A stretch of 64,000 nucleotides of DNA from Emiliania huxleyi CCMP1516 (Eukaryota; Haptophyta; Isochrysidales; Noelaerhabdaceae), in contig NW_005199363.1 of NCBI RefSeq assembly GCF_000372725.1, positions 197,031 through 261,030 on the forward strand, given 5' to 3'. Positions 1 through 9,947 of this stretch are shown piece after piece. Within the stretch, counting starts at the first letter, position 1. Every line of letters starts with the position of its first letter. The notes beneath the pieces were generated by a model that searched no databases, was not told the origin of the DNA, and was given only the letters and a program-made list of their open reading frames with translations. Both the position numbers and the translations under genes were made by a program.

Positions 1-2955
1 TCTCCTTCCGCTGACTACGTCCGGTCGTCGGCGCCGCGACGGCCCGCCGGGCCGCTCTCCGCCCGCCGCCCGCCGCGCCCCTCCTTGTCGAGAAGCTTCT
101 GTCCGAGGATGGATGTGCCGAGCCCGTCTGCCTCCACCTCGGCTGAGCTCTCCAACCACTCCTCCTTGTGCGGGGGCCACCCACCAGCCTCTCCCGCCTC
201 GCCCTCCTCTCCCGCCTCGCCCTCCTCTCCCGCCTCGCCCTCCTCTCCCGCCTCGCCCTCCGCCTCGCCCTCCGCCTCGCCCTCCGCCTCGCCCTCCTCG
301 GCCCCCGCCTCGACCTCCGGATCCTCCGGGTCGCACGACTCGTCTCCGTCCGACTCGTCGTCTTCCTCCGTCTCCGCATCCTCCTCCTCCTCGGCGGCCG
401 GCTGCTGCGACGGCAGCGCCGCGTGCTGCTGCTGCGCCCACAGGCCGGGCCTGCACACGGGCGGTGACCTCGGGCGGGAGAGATCGGGAGATCTCGGGAG
501 ATCTCGGGAGATCTCGGGTGATCTCGGTAGATCTCGGGAGATCTCGGGTCACGGGCCGGGCGCCTGCACACGACGGCGAGAGACCAGTGCAGGCTCTCGT
601 TGATCGGCACGAAGATGTAGTCCTTGGAGAAGAGGTCGACGTGCCTAGGGGGGGAGGGGGGGGGAGGGGTTCGGGGTTCGGGGTTCGGGGTTCGGGGGAG
701 GGGGGAGGGGGAGGGGGAGGGGGAGGGGGGAGGGGGCTAGCCGCGCAGCCGGGCGCCTCTTCCTCTCCGTACGCACGGCCCCCACAGAGGCCTCTCCCTC
801 TCCAAGAGGGAAACGCGGAGAGGGAGAGGCGAGCAGACTAGAGGGGGAGGGGAGGCGAGGGGGGGGGCGGCGCGCTTTGTCCAGCGGCGGACGTGCTGGT
901 AGGCGTCCTCGCGCTCCTTTGCCGACGACCCGCCCTGCATGGACTGCAGCAGCCGCTTGTAGAAGAAGGAGTTGAAGAAGTGGCACCGCTCGAACATCTC
1001 CGGGTCGAGGCTCTTGAGCTCCTCCTGCGGAACGGCGAGTGTGCGGCGTAAAGAGTGTGCGGCGTAAAGAGTGTGCGGCGTAAAGAGTGTGCGGCGTAAA
1101 GAGTGTGCGGCGCGGCGAGTGTGCGGCGTGAGGGGGGGGCGGACGGAGTGATGACGCGGGCCTCGCCCTCCCCCCCCCCCCCCTGGCCTGGAAGAAGCGC
1201 AGCCGGTAGTCGACCAGCGAGTCGTTAAGGAACTCGCCCTCCTCGAGCCGCGCCTGGAACACGAAAGGCGTCTCGCGTTAGTCGCCTTGCGGTCCTCGCC
1301 CCCTCCTCGAGCCGCGCTTGAGAGAGAACCGCGCAAGGCACGCGCTCCACCCGCAAGGCACGCCCCCCGCCCCCGCCCGGGTCTCTCTCTCTCTTCGCTT
1401 CTTCTCTGCTCGCGTCTTCTTCTCTTGTCCTCTCCTCTCTTGTCCTCTCCTCTACTCTCTCGCCAGCTCGTCCTCCGTCAGAACGATCGCGTCCTTGGCA
1501 GCCTTGTTCGGGTACACTGCAATCCGCGCAGCCTTGTCGCCCTTGCGCCGGACACCAAAGTCGGCGAAGCCGGCGTCAGAGTTGCGCCGCGTCCGCCGCC
1601 CAGACCGCACGCCTGCGGGGGCCGAGCCGTGCACGCGTCGCCGCCGCGTCGCGGTCACACACACACACACGCAAGGCTTGCGCGGCTGCAGCAGCGCGCC
1701 TCCGCCCGGCCCGGTCTCCGCGGTGATCTGCACCTCGTCGTCCTCCTCCTCCTGCGCGTGCGAGAGAGATCGCAGGCATCACGGGGGGGGGAGGGGGGTA
1801 CGTCGCGGCGGCGGTGAAGGGGGGGGGGGGGGGGTCCCCCGAAGCTGCGGCGCCCGCTGCCCCTTCCCTGCCCAGCGCCCCCCCCTGCTGTCCCGGAAGT
1901 CCGAAAAGGTGGTCTGGCGCCCTCCGTAGCTGTGGGGCGGAGGCGGCCTCGGCTTGGCGCGCGCGGGCTGCTTCCCGCTGCTGGCCGCCGCGAGCTGCCG
2001 CGATCCGGCGCTGGAGCCGCCGCCGCGGCTCGTGGCAGCGCCGCGGCTCGTGGCAGCGACGCGCTCATCGCAACGGGCAGCAGCGGAGGCTCGCGCAGCT
2101 GCGGCGGCGCCGGGCGCGCTGCTTCCTCCGGCGTCGGAAGCGCTGCTGCCACCGAGCTTGCCGTTCTGGAAGTTGGTCCTCGCCTTGAGCCGCGGGATCG
2201 CCTTGAGCACCTCGAGAAAGTTGTGATACGTCTTGAAGCCGAGGCAGAGGTAGCCCTTTGGCGAGCCTGCAACCGAAGGGGAGGAGGGCAACGTGAGCAA
2301 AAGAGGAGTGCTGGCGCGCGCAGGGCGTGCAGCGGGAAAAGAGCTGCGTACCGACGTTGGAGAAGGGGTCGTACCAGCGGTTGAGCGCGTCCAGCGGCAC
2401 CTCCACAACACCGCGGATCTTGAGCACGTTGCTTCGCTTGTCAAAGATTGCGCTGCTGATGCTCGACGTCTTGAGCTTGATGGTGCAGAAGCCAATACCT
2501 TCCGGCACCTCGCGCGCGGTGATCCAGCTGAAGAGGTCGAGCTCGAAGCTGACCGTGCCCTCGCCAGACTGCCACGTGCCGACCTTGATCTCCTTGCACC
2601 ACTGCTTGATCTCCAGCGGCTTTGGCTTGGGGTCGAGGCCTTGCAACGGGGACAGCAGGCTCGCGCTTCGCACCGGCGCGACGGATGTGCTGGACCCCGG
2701 CCGCGAAGACGCGGCGCCCAGCTGCTGGGCGGGAGTGGACGCTGTGCTTGCCTGCTTCTGCAGCCAATCCGGCCGAGATGCAGCCCCCTTTACCGCGGGA
2801 CGCTCGTAGCCAACAGGCGCGCGCTGGAGCGGCGCTTCGTTGCCGCGCGGACGGTTCTGGTCGGTCTTTGGCGGGTCGCGCGCGCCGTCGGGCGGCTCGG
2901 TGCGCGCGGGCTTCCCCAATTCCTTGCCGATGCTCCTCATGATGGCGCTCGACAT
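1..2955 (-). CDS. Ulp2/SENP6-7-type SUMO protease, multi-exon, 3' end off the left edge
   Basis: C48-family cysteine protease that would remove SUMO from nuclear proteins. The ATG at 2955 opens an N-terminal region ([14 protein letters not shown]...) spliced at 2351/2267 into ...[24 protein letters not shown]. Later exons give [28 protein letters not shown], then [25 protein letters not shown], then [23 protein letters not shown] with LAVVCRPGLW. This is the Ulp core: [24 protein letters not shown] and the catalytic-His segment ESLHW. An acidic Glu/Gly-rich insert of short repeats (about 190-300) splits the domain after the His block, a SENP6/7-like feature. The catalytic Asp and Cys blocks are not in view, presumably beyond the edge. 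At least five introns use GC donors; the last (451-563) is bordered by duplicated exon sequence. The exon 2 end and the C-terminus are uncertain. Confidence 0.8.
451..563 (-). repeat. Intron made of (ATCTCGGG)-type repeats with duplicated borders
   Basis: Intron of the SUMO protease. On the minus strand both borders read GTGTGCAG|GC, so the exon edge is duplicated (about 11 exact bases, 16 with a 2-nt indel). The interior is a tandem of CCCGAGATCT-like units. The donor is GC. The same motif recurs in introns of the KEA, methyltransferase and cathepsin genes. Confidence 0.7.
1030..1125. repeat. Intronic minisatellite, 16-nt unit
   Basis: Tandem copies of about GTGTGCGGCGTAAAGA inside an intron of the SUMO protease, between the exon starting EELKSLDP and the exon ending LRFFQ. 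Confidence 0.8.
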
Positions 2956-3311
2956 GAGAGCGAAGAATGTCCCGCGCGCCAACCAGGCAGGCGTGACCGT
3001 TTTCTTTCTTTCGGTGAGCCGGTGCCAGTCCGCGCCAGTCCGCGCCCTTGTCGTGCCAGTGTGCTGTGAGAGAGGCTTGTATTTTAAGAATTCTTTCTTT
3101 CTTTGGCACTAACACAGAATAATAATTAAGTTGAAAACAACTCTCTCACACAGAAAAAAGAATTTTCAGCCAGCACTGCCAGAAAAAAGAATTCTCGGCG
3201 CCCAAACATAAAAACAATAACACCAACAACAAACCTAAACTGTGCGTCGGTCGTGTCCAACGTGGTGCGGTCGCTCGGCTGCCGCCTGTGCCGCGCGCCG
3301 CACAAGCCGCA
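2956..3311. other. Intergenic, A/T-rich island
   Basis: This lies between the start of the SUMO protease and the stop of the PHD gene. It is much more A/T-rich than its surroundings and holds TTTCTTTCTTTC and AAGAATTCTT near 3005-3105, then AAAAAGAATTC repeats to 3195. It probably carries the protease promoter and the 3' UTR of the upstream gene. No coding is seen. Confidence 0.5.
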
Positions 3312-5654
3312 TCAGGTCACCGGCGGGCTTCCGGGCGGCGTGCACAGGTCGACGACGACCGCCTCCTCGTCGGCTGCGGGTCGGTGCCGCGGCACTGTCA
3401 TCGGAGTCATGGTCACACACAAGCACGTGTCCGAGTCGAGCCCCGCGTCCTTCGAGTCGCGCTCCTGCTCCTGCTCCTGCTCCGGCTCCTGCTCCTGCTC
3501 CTCCTCCTCCCATTCCACGCCAAACGAGAAGTCTCCTTGGAAGAGGCCCGAGCCGCCGTGCTGGCCATGGTTCGAGCTGCCGCCCGCCGCCTTGAGGATT
3601 TTCATGCTATGCGCTGGGCGGAAGCGCTCCTTCACCTTGCTCACCACCTCCATCATCAGGGCTGTGCTGAAGCCCGACTTCTTCCAGGAGAGTGGTTTGA
3701 CGCGGACTTGGTCATCGGAGCCGTTGACGACATCCGTGAGCATGTCGAAAAGCTGCGTCGCGCACGCTTGCGCATCGCGCACCCTCAGGGACGCGTCGTG
3801 GCCGATGATCGTCACGTCCTTGAGGAGCCCGCTCGCGTGGTTGTCCTTGTCGGCCTGCTCGAGGGGCGACATCGCGTGGCACGTGGAGAAGTAAATGGCC
3901 TTGATGTACGGCGCCCCGTGGACGATGTCCGCGGCAATGTCGAGCAGCAGCGCCGACGCAGTCTTGGGGACGGTGGAATCGACTTGAGGGACGCCCGAGA
4001 GCCAGCCGGCCGCATAGTCCTCCTCATCGAAAGAGACGCTGCCATCATCACTGCCGTGGATGATGACAACGGCCAGCGTGTGCAGTCGCGCGGCGGAGGA
4101 GGAGGACGGGCCGGCAGAGGAGGACGGGCCGGCGGACGACGACGACGGGCCGGCGGAGGAGGAAGACGGGCCGGCGGAGAAGGACGACGGGCCGGCGGAG
4201 GAGGCGGCGGCGGAAGAGGACGAGGCGCAGCAAGAAGCGTCTGGCGCGGCGGCGGCCGCCCCCTCCTCAACCTTTGTGATAGTGTCGAGCTTGCGCAACG
4301 GCCCCGCGACGTCAAGGGCGAGCGCGCTGCGCGTCCGAATCACGTCGCTCGCCTCGTCTGCGAGCAGCGCAAAACGGCCGGTGAGCTCGGCGCTACCCCT
4401 GCAATAACCAAAGAGCCGCGTCGAGCCGGGTTCGGTCTGCTCCTTGTCGCAGATCAGCGACGGGAAGAGGGCGACCACCATCTCGTTGGGCTCCCACTTG
4501 TCGGTCTTGGCCGGCGGGCAGTGCAGCTTGCTCACCTTATCGAGGACGAGCCCTGCCCCGGGCCTCGCAAGGAAGGGCTTCTTCTCCTTTGCCTCCGCCC
4601 CCTCGGGCTCAGGCTCGCCCTCGGGCTCAGCAAGCCCCGCCGCGGCCTCGAGCGCTCGCTTGGCGGAGGTGGTCGCCATGTACGTCTTGGCGATCAGCGC
4701 GAGCGTGCGCTCCTCAACCTCGCCGCCGTCCCGCGCGGCGTTGATCAGCACCTGCGTGTCGTCGTCGTCGAGGCAGACCCCCCTTGTGCGCGCGGTGGCG
4801 AGGTCGAGCAAAACGCGGTTGTACTTGACGCCGTCTATCCACCGGTAGAGCACCGTCTGCGCCTGCTGCTGCGCCCGCTGCGCCTGCCGCTGCTCCGCAG
4901 CCCTCTCTGACGAGCGGCGCTGCTCGAAGCTGCCGTGGCGGCGGCAGGCCTCGCTGCAGAACCACTCCTGCCCCTGCTCAGGAGGGGAAGAGAGGCACTG
5001 CGGGTGACAGCCAGCCTCGCAGCCCTCGGCGTCGCAAACGAGCATCTCGTTGCCCTCCTCGTCGTTCTCCTTCCTGCATTTCATGCACGACGCCGTCCTC
5101 CCGCCCTTCCTGAGGGGCTGACTGGCACACGTCCACCCTAGTCGCCGCCCACCAGGGGCGTCATCATCAGCAACCCAGTTCACCTTGGGCCGGTTCGCGT
5201 CGCCGCGGGCTGCGTTGGCGCTGCTGCGAGGGCGGCTCGAGTCTGACTCATCGCCGTCGGCGCGGGACCGCTTCGAAGCCCCACCCACAGGCCGCTCTGG
5301 TGTCGGCGGCCGCGGCTCTGGTGCCGGCTGCGGCTTGCCGAGGGCGCGAGCGGCGGCGGCGGCGGAGCTCTCGGCTGAGGAGGAGGAGGCGGCCGTGGAG
5401 GAGGGGGCGGCCGTGGGGGCAGCCGTGGAGGAGGGGGCGGCGGTGGAGGAGGGGGCGGCCGTGGAGGAGGCGGGAGCGGCCCAGGGCTGGGACCGCCGCT
5501 CTGGTGGCGGCGGAGAGGGCGCGTTGCGGATGCGGAGCGGCGGGCTCTCCAGGCCAGCAGGCAGGCCCTCGGCAGCAGGCGTGCTCGGATCGGCGGACGC
5601 GCTGGCCGCGGCGGCGACCAGGCCGGCATCTGCGGTATCCGCCGGCTCCATCAT
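3312..5654 (-). CDS. PHD-finger protein, 780 aa, single exon
   Basis: One uninterrupted frame. I chose the tandem ATGs at 5654/5651; the frame is open further upstream, but there it reads like UTR. Residues 1-160 are low-complexity Ala/Ser/Pro with a basic KRSR patch. A PHD-type zinc finger occupies about 190-237 (C190-x2-C193, C207, C212, H217-x2-C220, C233-x3-C237, with MLVCD and EWFC as in histone-reading PHD fingers). The rest includes a coiled, Gln-rich stretch after the finger, a Ser/Gly/Pro repeat near the middle, and a C-terminal part (LAVVIIHGSDDGSVSFDEED..., ending in an EQ-rich tail) that I do not recognise. A chromatin-reader role is inferred from the finger only. It is unusual here for being long and intronless. 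Confidence 0.75.
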   Translation of the reverse strand: MMEPADTADAGLVAAAASASADPSTPAAEGLPAGLESPPLRIRNAPSPPPPERRSQPWAAPASSTAAPSSTAAPSSTAAPTAAPSSTAASSSSAESSAAAAARALGKPQPAPEPRPPTPERPVGGASKRSRADGDESDSSRPRSSANAARGDANRPKVNWVADDDAPGGRRLGWTCASQPLRKGGRTASCMKCRKENDEEGNEMLVCDAEGCEAGCHPQCLSSPPEQGQEWFCSEACRRHGSFEQRRSSERAAEQRQAQRAQQQAQTVLYRWIDGVKYNRVLLDLATARTRGVCLDDDDTQVLINAARDGGEVEERTLALIAKTYMATTSAKRALEAAAGLAEPEGEPEPEGAEAKEKKPFLARPGAGLVLDKVSKLHCPPAKTDKWEPNEMVVALFPSLICDKEQTEPGSTRLFGYCRGSAELTGRFALLADEASDVIRTRSALALDVAGPLRKLDTITKVEEGAAAAAPDASCCASSSSAAASSAGPSSFSAGPSSSSAGPSSSSAGPSSSAGPSSSSAARLHTLAVVIIHGSDDGSVSFDEEDYAAGWLSGVPQVDSTVPKTASALLLDIAADIVHGAPYIKAIYFSTCHAMSPLEQADKDNHASGLLKDVTIIGHDASLRVRDAQACATQLFDMLTDVVNGSDDQVRVKPLSWKKSGFSTALMMEVVSKVKERFRPAHSMKILKAAGGSSNHGQHGGSGLFQGDFSFGVEWEEEEQEQEPEQEQEQERDSKDAGLDSDTCLCVTMTPMTVPRHRPAADEEAVVVDLCTPPGSPPVT

Positions 5655-6187
5655 TCGCCGTGGCGCGGTTTTCTTTTCTCGCCGTCGTGGCCGAAACACC
5701 GGGCACACGCACGCTCTCTCAAGGTCTCTTGGAGCAGAGCCCCGGCGAGTCCTCGAAAGAGCTACCCAAATGGGTCCTCGGAGAGGGTACCCTGGGTGGG
5801 CGGGGCCTCCTGCGGGAGGCTTCCGAGACGGTTCAGAGAAAGCTCGCGCCGCTCCGGTCCCGGCCAACCCGCCGCGCGCCTCCTCCGAGTCAGGCCCTGG
5901 CCGCCGACATCGAGACCGACGCGCGCGCGGCTGCCGGGACGAGGGCCTGGCGGCTGGCGGTGCGCGCCGGCTCCTCCCTGCCCGCCGAGCTCATCCCCCA
6001 CTTGTCGTCCCAAGCGACGTCGACCGTCGCCTGCGGCCGGAGGGAGAGGGGCGAGGGGTGGGTGGTGGGCGGACGGGGGCGGGCCGGCGCTGTCGTCTCT
6101 CTTCCCCCGACGGGTGACCGAGCTCCGCCCCGTCGGCGGTGGTGCTGTGGCATAGTGCGCTAATGGCGGTGGGTTGGACGGACGCGT
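5655..6187. other. Intergenic
   Basis: This lies between the PHD gene start and the SDR gene stop, both on the minus strand. A short A-rich tract (GAGAAAAGAAAAC) sits just upstream of the PHD start. No convincing exon is seen on either strand. Confidence 0.4.
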
Positions 6188-7485
6188 CTACTCTATCACG
6201 TCGGCGAGCTCGGGCAGGCCGTCCCGCACCACCTCGACGACCAGCCGCGCCTGCAAGCGCAACACGTCCGAATCGTGACACGCGCAGGCGCTCGTCTGGC
6301 ACGCCGCTCTCGAGCCGCACGGGCGCGCGCCGCGTCGTTGCGCGAGATGAGCGGCGGCTCGCGGGCGTCGGGTGACGCGACGCGCTCGAGAAGCTGCCGG
6401 TCGCCCGAGCCGAACGCGAGGGGCACGCCTGCGGTCGTTGGCGGACAGCCACGCGTGAGCGCGGCTCGCCCCGCGCCCGTGCCAGCTCATGACAGAGTGT
6501 GTGGTCCCACAGACAGTGGCAAGGCGCCCTGTGCATGTGGGACGGCGCAGGACGCGGCGCTCGGGCGCAGCCAAGCGCCGATCGCGAGGCCGATCGGGTG
6601 TGCTTGTGTGTGGCCGGGCCTTGCACCGCCAGAGCTGTCGACGAGCGCCCCAAGCCGCAGTACAGTGTACGAGACGCCTCGCTGGCCGCAGCGCGTGCGG
6701 AGCGCGGCCTCGGCGTCCGCCTGCGCAGCTATGGCCGCCGGACCGCCCATCCGCGTTACAGCCTCTGCCAGCTCCGCTGCCCCATCGACCGCCTCCCCGC
6801 CTCCGCTCGGCTCGCTCACCGCCCGCAGCGCCGCAACCCCCATCGACGATCGGAGGACGACGTGGCGCATGCCGGAGGCCGACGCCGCGGCCGCCACCTC
6901 GGTGCCCAGCCGCCTATTCGCCGCCGCGCCGGCAACCGGCGGAACTCGCACGTTCACCCCCGAGCCTCCCGACTCTGCGACCGCTGCCAGGTACTCACTC
7001 GAGGCGCGCGCCATGTACTGCCTCCCGGTCTCGATGCCATCGTCTGGCTGGCCATCGGCGTCCAGGCCTCCCGCCGATAGGAGCGCCTCGTCCCGCTTCG
7101 CCGCCGCTGGGGTGGCTGAGATGAAGTCGGCGTGCGCCGCCGACAGCAGCACGGCCACGTCCACTCCCTCAAACGCCTTGCCGAGGGCCTGTTGCTCGTC
7201 CGCATCGTCCGGCACGACGCAGAGCTCGATATGTAGGTCCTTTTGGAGGTCGAGCAGAGGGAAGAGCGTCCCGTTGCGGAGCACAGCGCCGCACATGTCA
7301 AGGCGTAAGCGCGAGGCCTCTTCCTCGTTCCGCACCACAGCTCGGAGCTGCAGCGTCTGGGAGGGTGAGACCTGCTCCCGGAGTTGGCCGATGACGCTCA
7401 CGCCCATACGACCGGCGGCATGGGTGACGGCAACGACCAAAGCATCGGCCGAGAGCAGCAGAGCCGAGAGCAATAACGCCTTCAT
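6188..7485 (-). CDS. Atypical SDR, NAD(P)-binding protein, 339 aa, three exons
   Basis: Exons 7485-6627, 6428-6331 and 6250-6188 join in frame; the introns have GT and GC donors. The N-terminus MKALLLSALLLSADA looks like a signal or bipartite targeting peptide. It is followed by VVAVTHAAGRMG, a degenerate form of the dinucleotide-binding loop of NmrA/YbjT-like atypical SDRs. Later blocks fit the family: HVVLRSSMG, then YTVLRLGALVDSSGG, then LISRNDAARLVVEVV, the usual C-terminal segment. The junctions GG|VPLAFGSGD and NDA|ARLVVEVV restore this order exactly. The substrate is unknown; plastid or ER location is inferred only from the N-terminus. Confidence 0.8.
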
Positions 7486-8157
7486 GTCTGCGGCAGTCTT
7501 CAGGGCAGCAGGGGTGTCCTTCCAGTGGTGCTGAGAGGATTTCGCCGCAAGAATTCTTTTTCCCGACTCGGCACTTGATCAAGCCCTGAGTGGCGTAGTG
7601 CCGTACGCTTACTCGGGATGTGTGGCAGCCCCCAGCTGGCTGAGTGTCTTGTGAGCTTGTGTGTGTATGTGTGTCGCTCGCGCGCGTGTCGTCCTCTTCT
7701 GTCCCGCGTCCACCCCCGCGCTGGTGTCCAGTCCGAGCCAGACTGTTCTTCGCCTTCCTATCAATGTATGTTTATGGTAGCGCGATTGTGCGTCAGGCGA
7801 AAGGCGAGCGCCGGCGGAAGGTGGCACGCCGAGCGTGTCAGCCAAGGGAGGCGATTGCGCGTCAGGCCAAGTTGTTGTTGGCCGACGACGTCGACTTCGC
7901 CTCGGCTTTGCGATGCCGAATCCGCTCTTGTTCGTCGGCCGGGGATCGGCGCTGACGGCGCGGCGGCCCGAGCGGCTGACAAGGCGAACGAAGGCGGCGG
8001 AGCATTCCAGCGGCTGGGCGAGGGCCCGCCGCCGCCCGCCTCTCGAGCGGCACGGTGTGCACCGCCTCCGCCGGCCACGCGAGCCGGATCGCCGCGCCGC
8101 GTGAGTGTTAGATTTTGTTTGGTAGTGCTAAATTTCGCAGAAGTTGGATATCGGGGG
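7486..8157. other. Intergenic / SDR 5' region
   Basis: Upstream of the SDR start there is an AAAAAGAATTCTTG tract (7548-7560, minus reading). The remainder has no recognisable exon. A GTGAGTGTTAG...GCTAAA stretch at 8100-8135 recurs at 48833-48866. Confidence 0.4.
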
Positions 8158-8575
8158 ATGTCATCCTGTCTCCAGACAGCCCTCTCCACCACCATCGCGC
8201 AGGTATCTACAACCACAAACATTCACACAGCACATATATTGTTCACAGCAGAAGGCGGCGCGAGATTGCGGCGGGATCACTCGCGGACCAACGTGGGGTC
8301 CAACCCAACCAAGGGGAACTCAAAGTCAACTCAAAGACACTCAGGGGGACAGCCTGGCCCTCTTTCGCGATGATGCAGCCGTCTGTCGCGCCACCAACCA
8401 AGGCCCAAGGCGTACCTCCTCTCGAGAAGAGAAGAGCGGCGGGATCGCCGAGATCAAGCACCGCGGCCTCAAGGAGAAGATCCCCGTCATCAAGCACCTT
8501 GGCGGCGGCGGCGACGACGACAACTTGAATGGCAGGGCCCCGATTCGCGGCGTCCTCCAGAAGGTGGACGTCGGG
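8158..8575 (+). CDS. Unknown frame, part before the TIR element
   Basis: The frame reads ...SSREEKSGGIAEIKHRGLKEKIPVIKHLGGGGDDDNLNGRAPI..VLQKVDVGLK and then meets the left end of the TIR element at the TTAA site. Across the element the same frame resumes at 9630 as KITGALDHRFVLSAVGGDN. I do not recognise the family. Codon usage resembles coding DNA only over the last 60 or so codons; the start is not resolved. Confidence 0.4.
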
Positions 8576-8581
8576 CTTAAG

Positions 8582-9623
8582 TAGGGTGCCCACAGGGCCC
8601 AAAAAAAGAAAGGAAAAAAGAAATGGGCCTCCCCCGATCGCAGCACTTCGTGTTGGCCAGTCGAGAAATTGAGAGTGTGACTAGGAGGGTGGGACGCTGG
8701 GGATTCTCAAAGGTATACCCTTGGAATGGCCGGATCCAGCCTTAAAAGTACGAGATCGCGCACGCTTCGCGCGCTGCACCGCCTATTCTCCGCGGCTGAG
8801 TGACGACGCGTGCCGTGTGCCAGCAGAGTTGGGCGCGCGCGGCGCGACGGCGCCCGCGAGGAAAGGCGCGGGTGCAGCGGCCGCCGGCGGCCGTACCGCC
8901 CGCCAGCCGGCGCAGCAGCGGCCAGCGCAGCGGCCGCCGGCGCAGCAGCCAGATCAGCCGGTGCGCGCCTTGCGAGGCGAGTACTGCCGCCCGGCAGCCT
9001 TGAGGCGGCCGGGCGGCAGTACTCGTTCGAACTTTGCGAGCCGTGCGCGCGCCGAGGCGCCCGCGGCGCGCGCCCGCCCGGCTGCCAGTAGGAGGCGGCG
9101 CAATATGGCCTATAGTACAGCCCTTGGGGAGGAGGAAGAGGCTGGCTGGCAGTGCTGTATGCCGCCGAGGGGCAGTTTTGGGGTGCTGTCACGGGCCCAG
9201 GGGGCTGCAGAAGGTGTCCGCAGCCGGGACAACCCGCCCCCCCAGCCGAGGCCGGTCGAAGCCCACTTGGGCACAGCCATGAGGAGTCCTCTTGGTGCTC
9301 CTGGCGGCCGTTGGAATGGCGAGCGCGCGCCGATGGGGGGGGGGGGGGGTCTTGCTTGCTCCACACCGAGCGCCATCGGTCCGGACCGGTGCACTCACCG
9401 AGGGGTGGCCTGCACAAGGTCTGAGCCGCGGGCGCTCGGCGCCAAGTGCAGTGTCACGCTCGCGCTCGCGCGTGACAAACCGGGGAACCCTCGTTTCCTA
9501 TGTACTCGGTCCCCCAACGGAAGAGGCCTCGCTCCTATTGGAACTGGCCAACATCAGATTTGCCTCGTGCGTCCCTTTTTGAGTAGGAAAGCTATTTTCT
9601 TTTGGGTCCTGTGGGCACCCTAG
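8582..9623. mobile_element. 1.04 kb TIR element at a TTAA (CTTAAG) target
   Basis: Left end TAGGGTGCCCACAGGGCCCA and right end (reverse complement) CTAGGGTGCCCACAGGACCC. Inverted similarity continues patchily for about 90 bp (TGTTGGCCAGT lies near both ends). CTTAAG flanks both sides (8576-8581, 9624-9629), consistent with TTAA-type target duplication as used by piggyBac-like elements. No transposase was recognised, so it is probably non-autonomous. A long imperfect palindrome occupies the centre. Confidence 0.65.
8978..9025. repeat. Perfect 18-bp hairpin, 12-nt loop
   Basis: CGAGTACTGCCGCCCGGC and its exact reverse complement are separated by 12 nt, inside the TIR element. Weaker inverted similarity extends outward on both sides. 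Confidence 0.9.
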
Positions 9624-9629
9624 CTTAAG

Positions 9630-9908
9630 AAGATCACGGGCGCTCTCGATCACCGATTTGTGCTCTCGGCCGTCGGCGGCGACAACCTCGGCGGCTTGCT
9701 CGACAACCTCCTCAAAAAGGTCTATTCGTTCGTCAAGAACAACGCGCTCGAGCTGGTCAAGACTCTCCTTCGGGAGCTGGTCCACTGCGGTGGCCAGTCG
9801 ATTGAGTCGCTCGAGGCGTGTGCTATCCTCGGGCCGACCCCACACTATGGCATAGGCGCGCCACACTACACAATGAACCATGCGCTCCGATCACGTGCAA
9901 GAAGGTGA
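9630..9908 (+). CDS. Unknown frame, part after the TIR element
   Basis: It reads KITGALDHRFVLSAVGGDN LGGLLDNLLKKVYSFVKNN ALELVKTLLRELVHCGGQSI and ends RSRARR-stop. Removal of the element plus one copy of CTTAAG joins it in frame to the 8158-8575 part. It has amphipathic helical character and no recognised family. Confidence 0.4.
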   Translation, partial: KITGALDHRFVLSAVGGDNLGGLLDNLLKKVYSFVKNNALELVKTLLRELVHCGGQSIESLEACAILGPTPHYGIGAPHYTMNHALRSRARR

Positions 9909-9947
9909 GGAGACCAGTGTGGCGATCTGTGCAGCCGGCAACACTTT

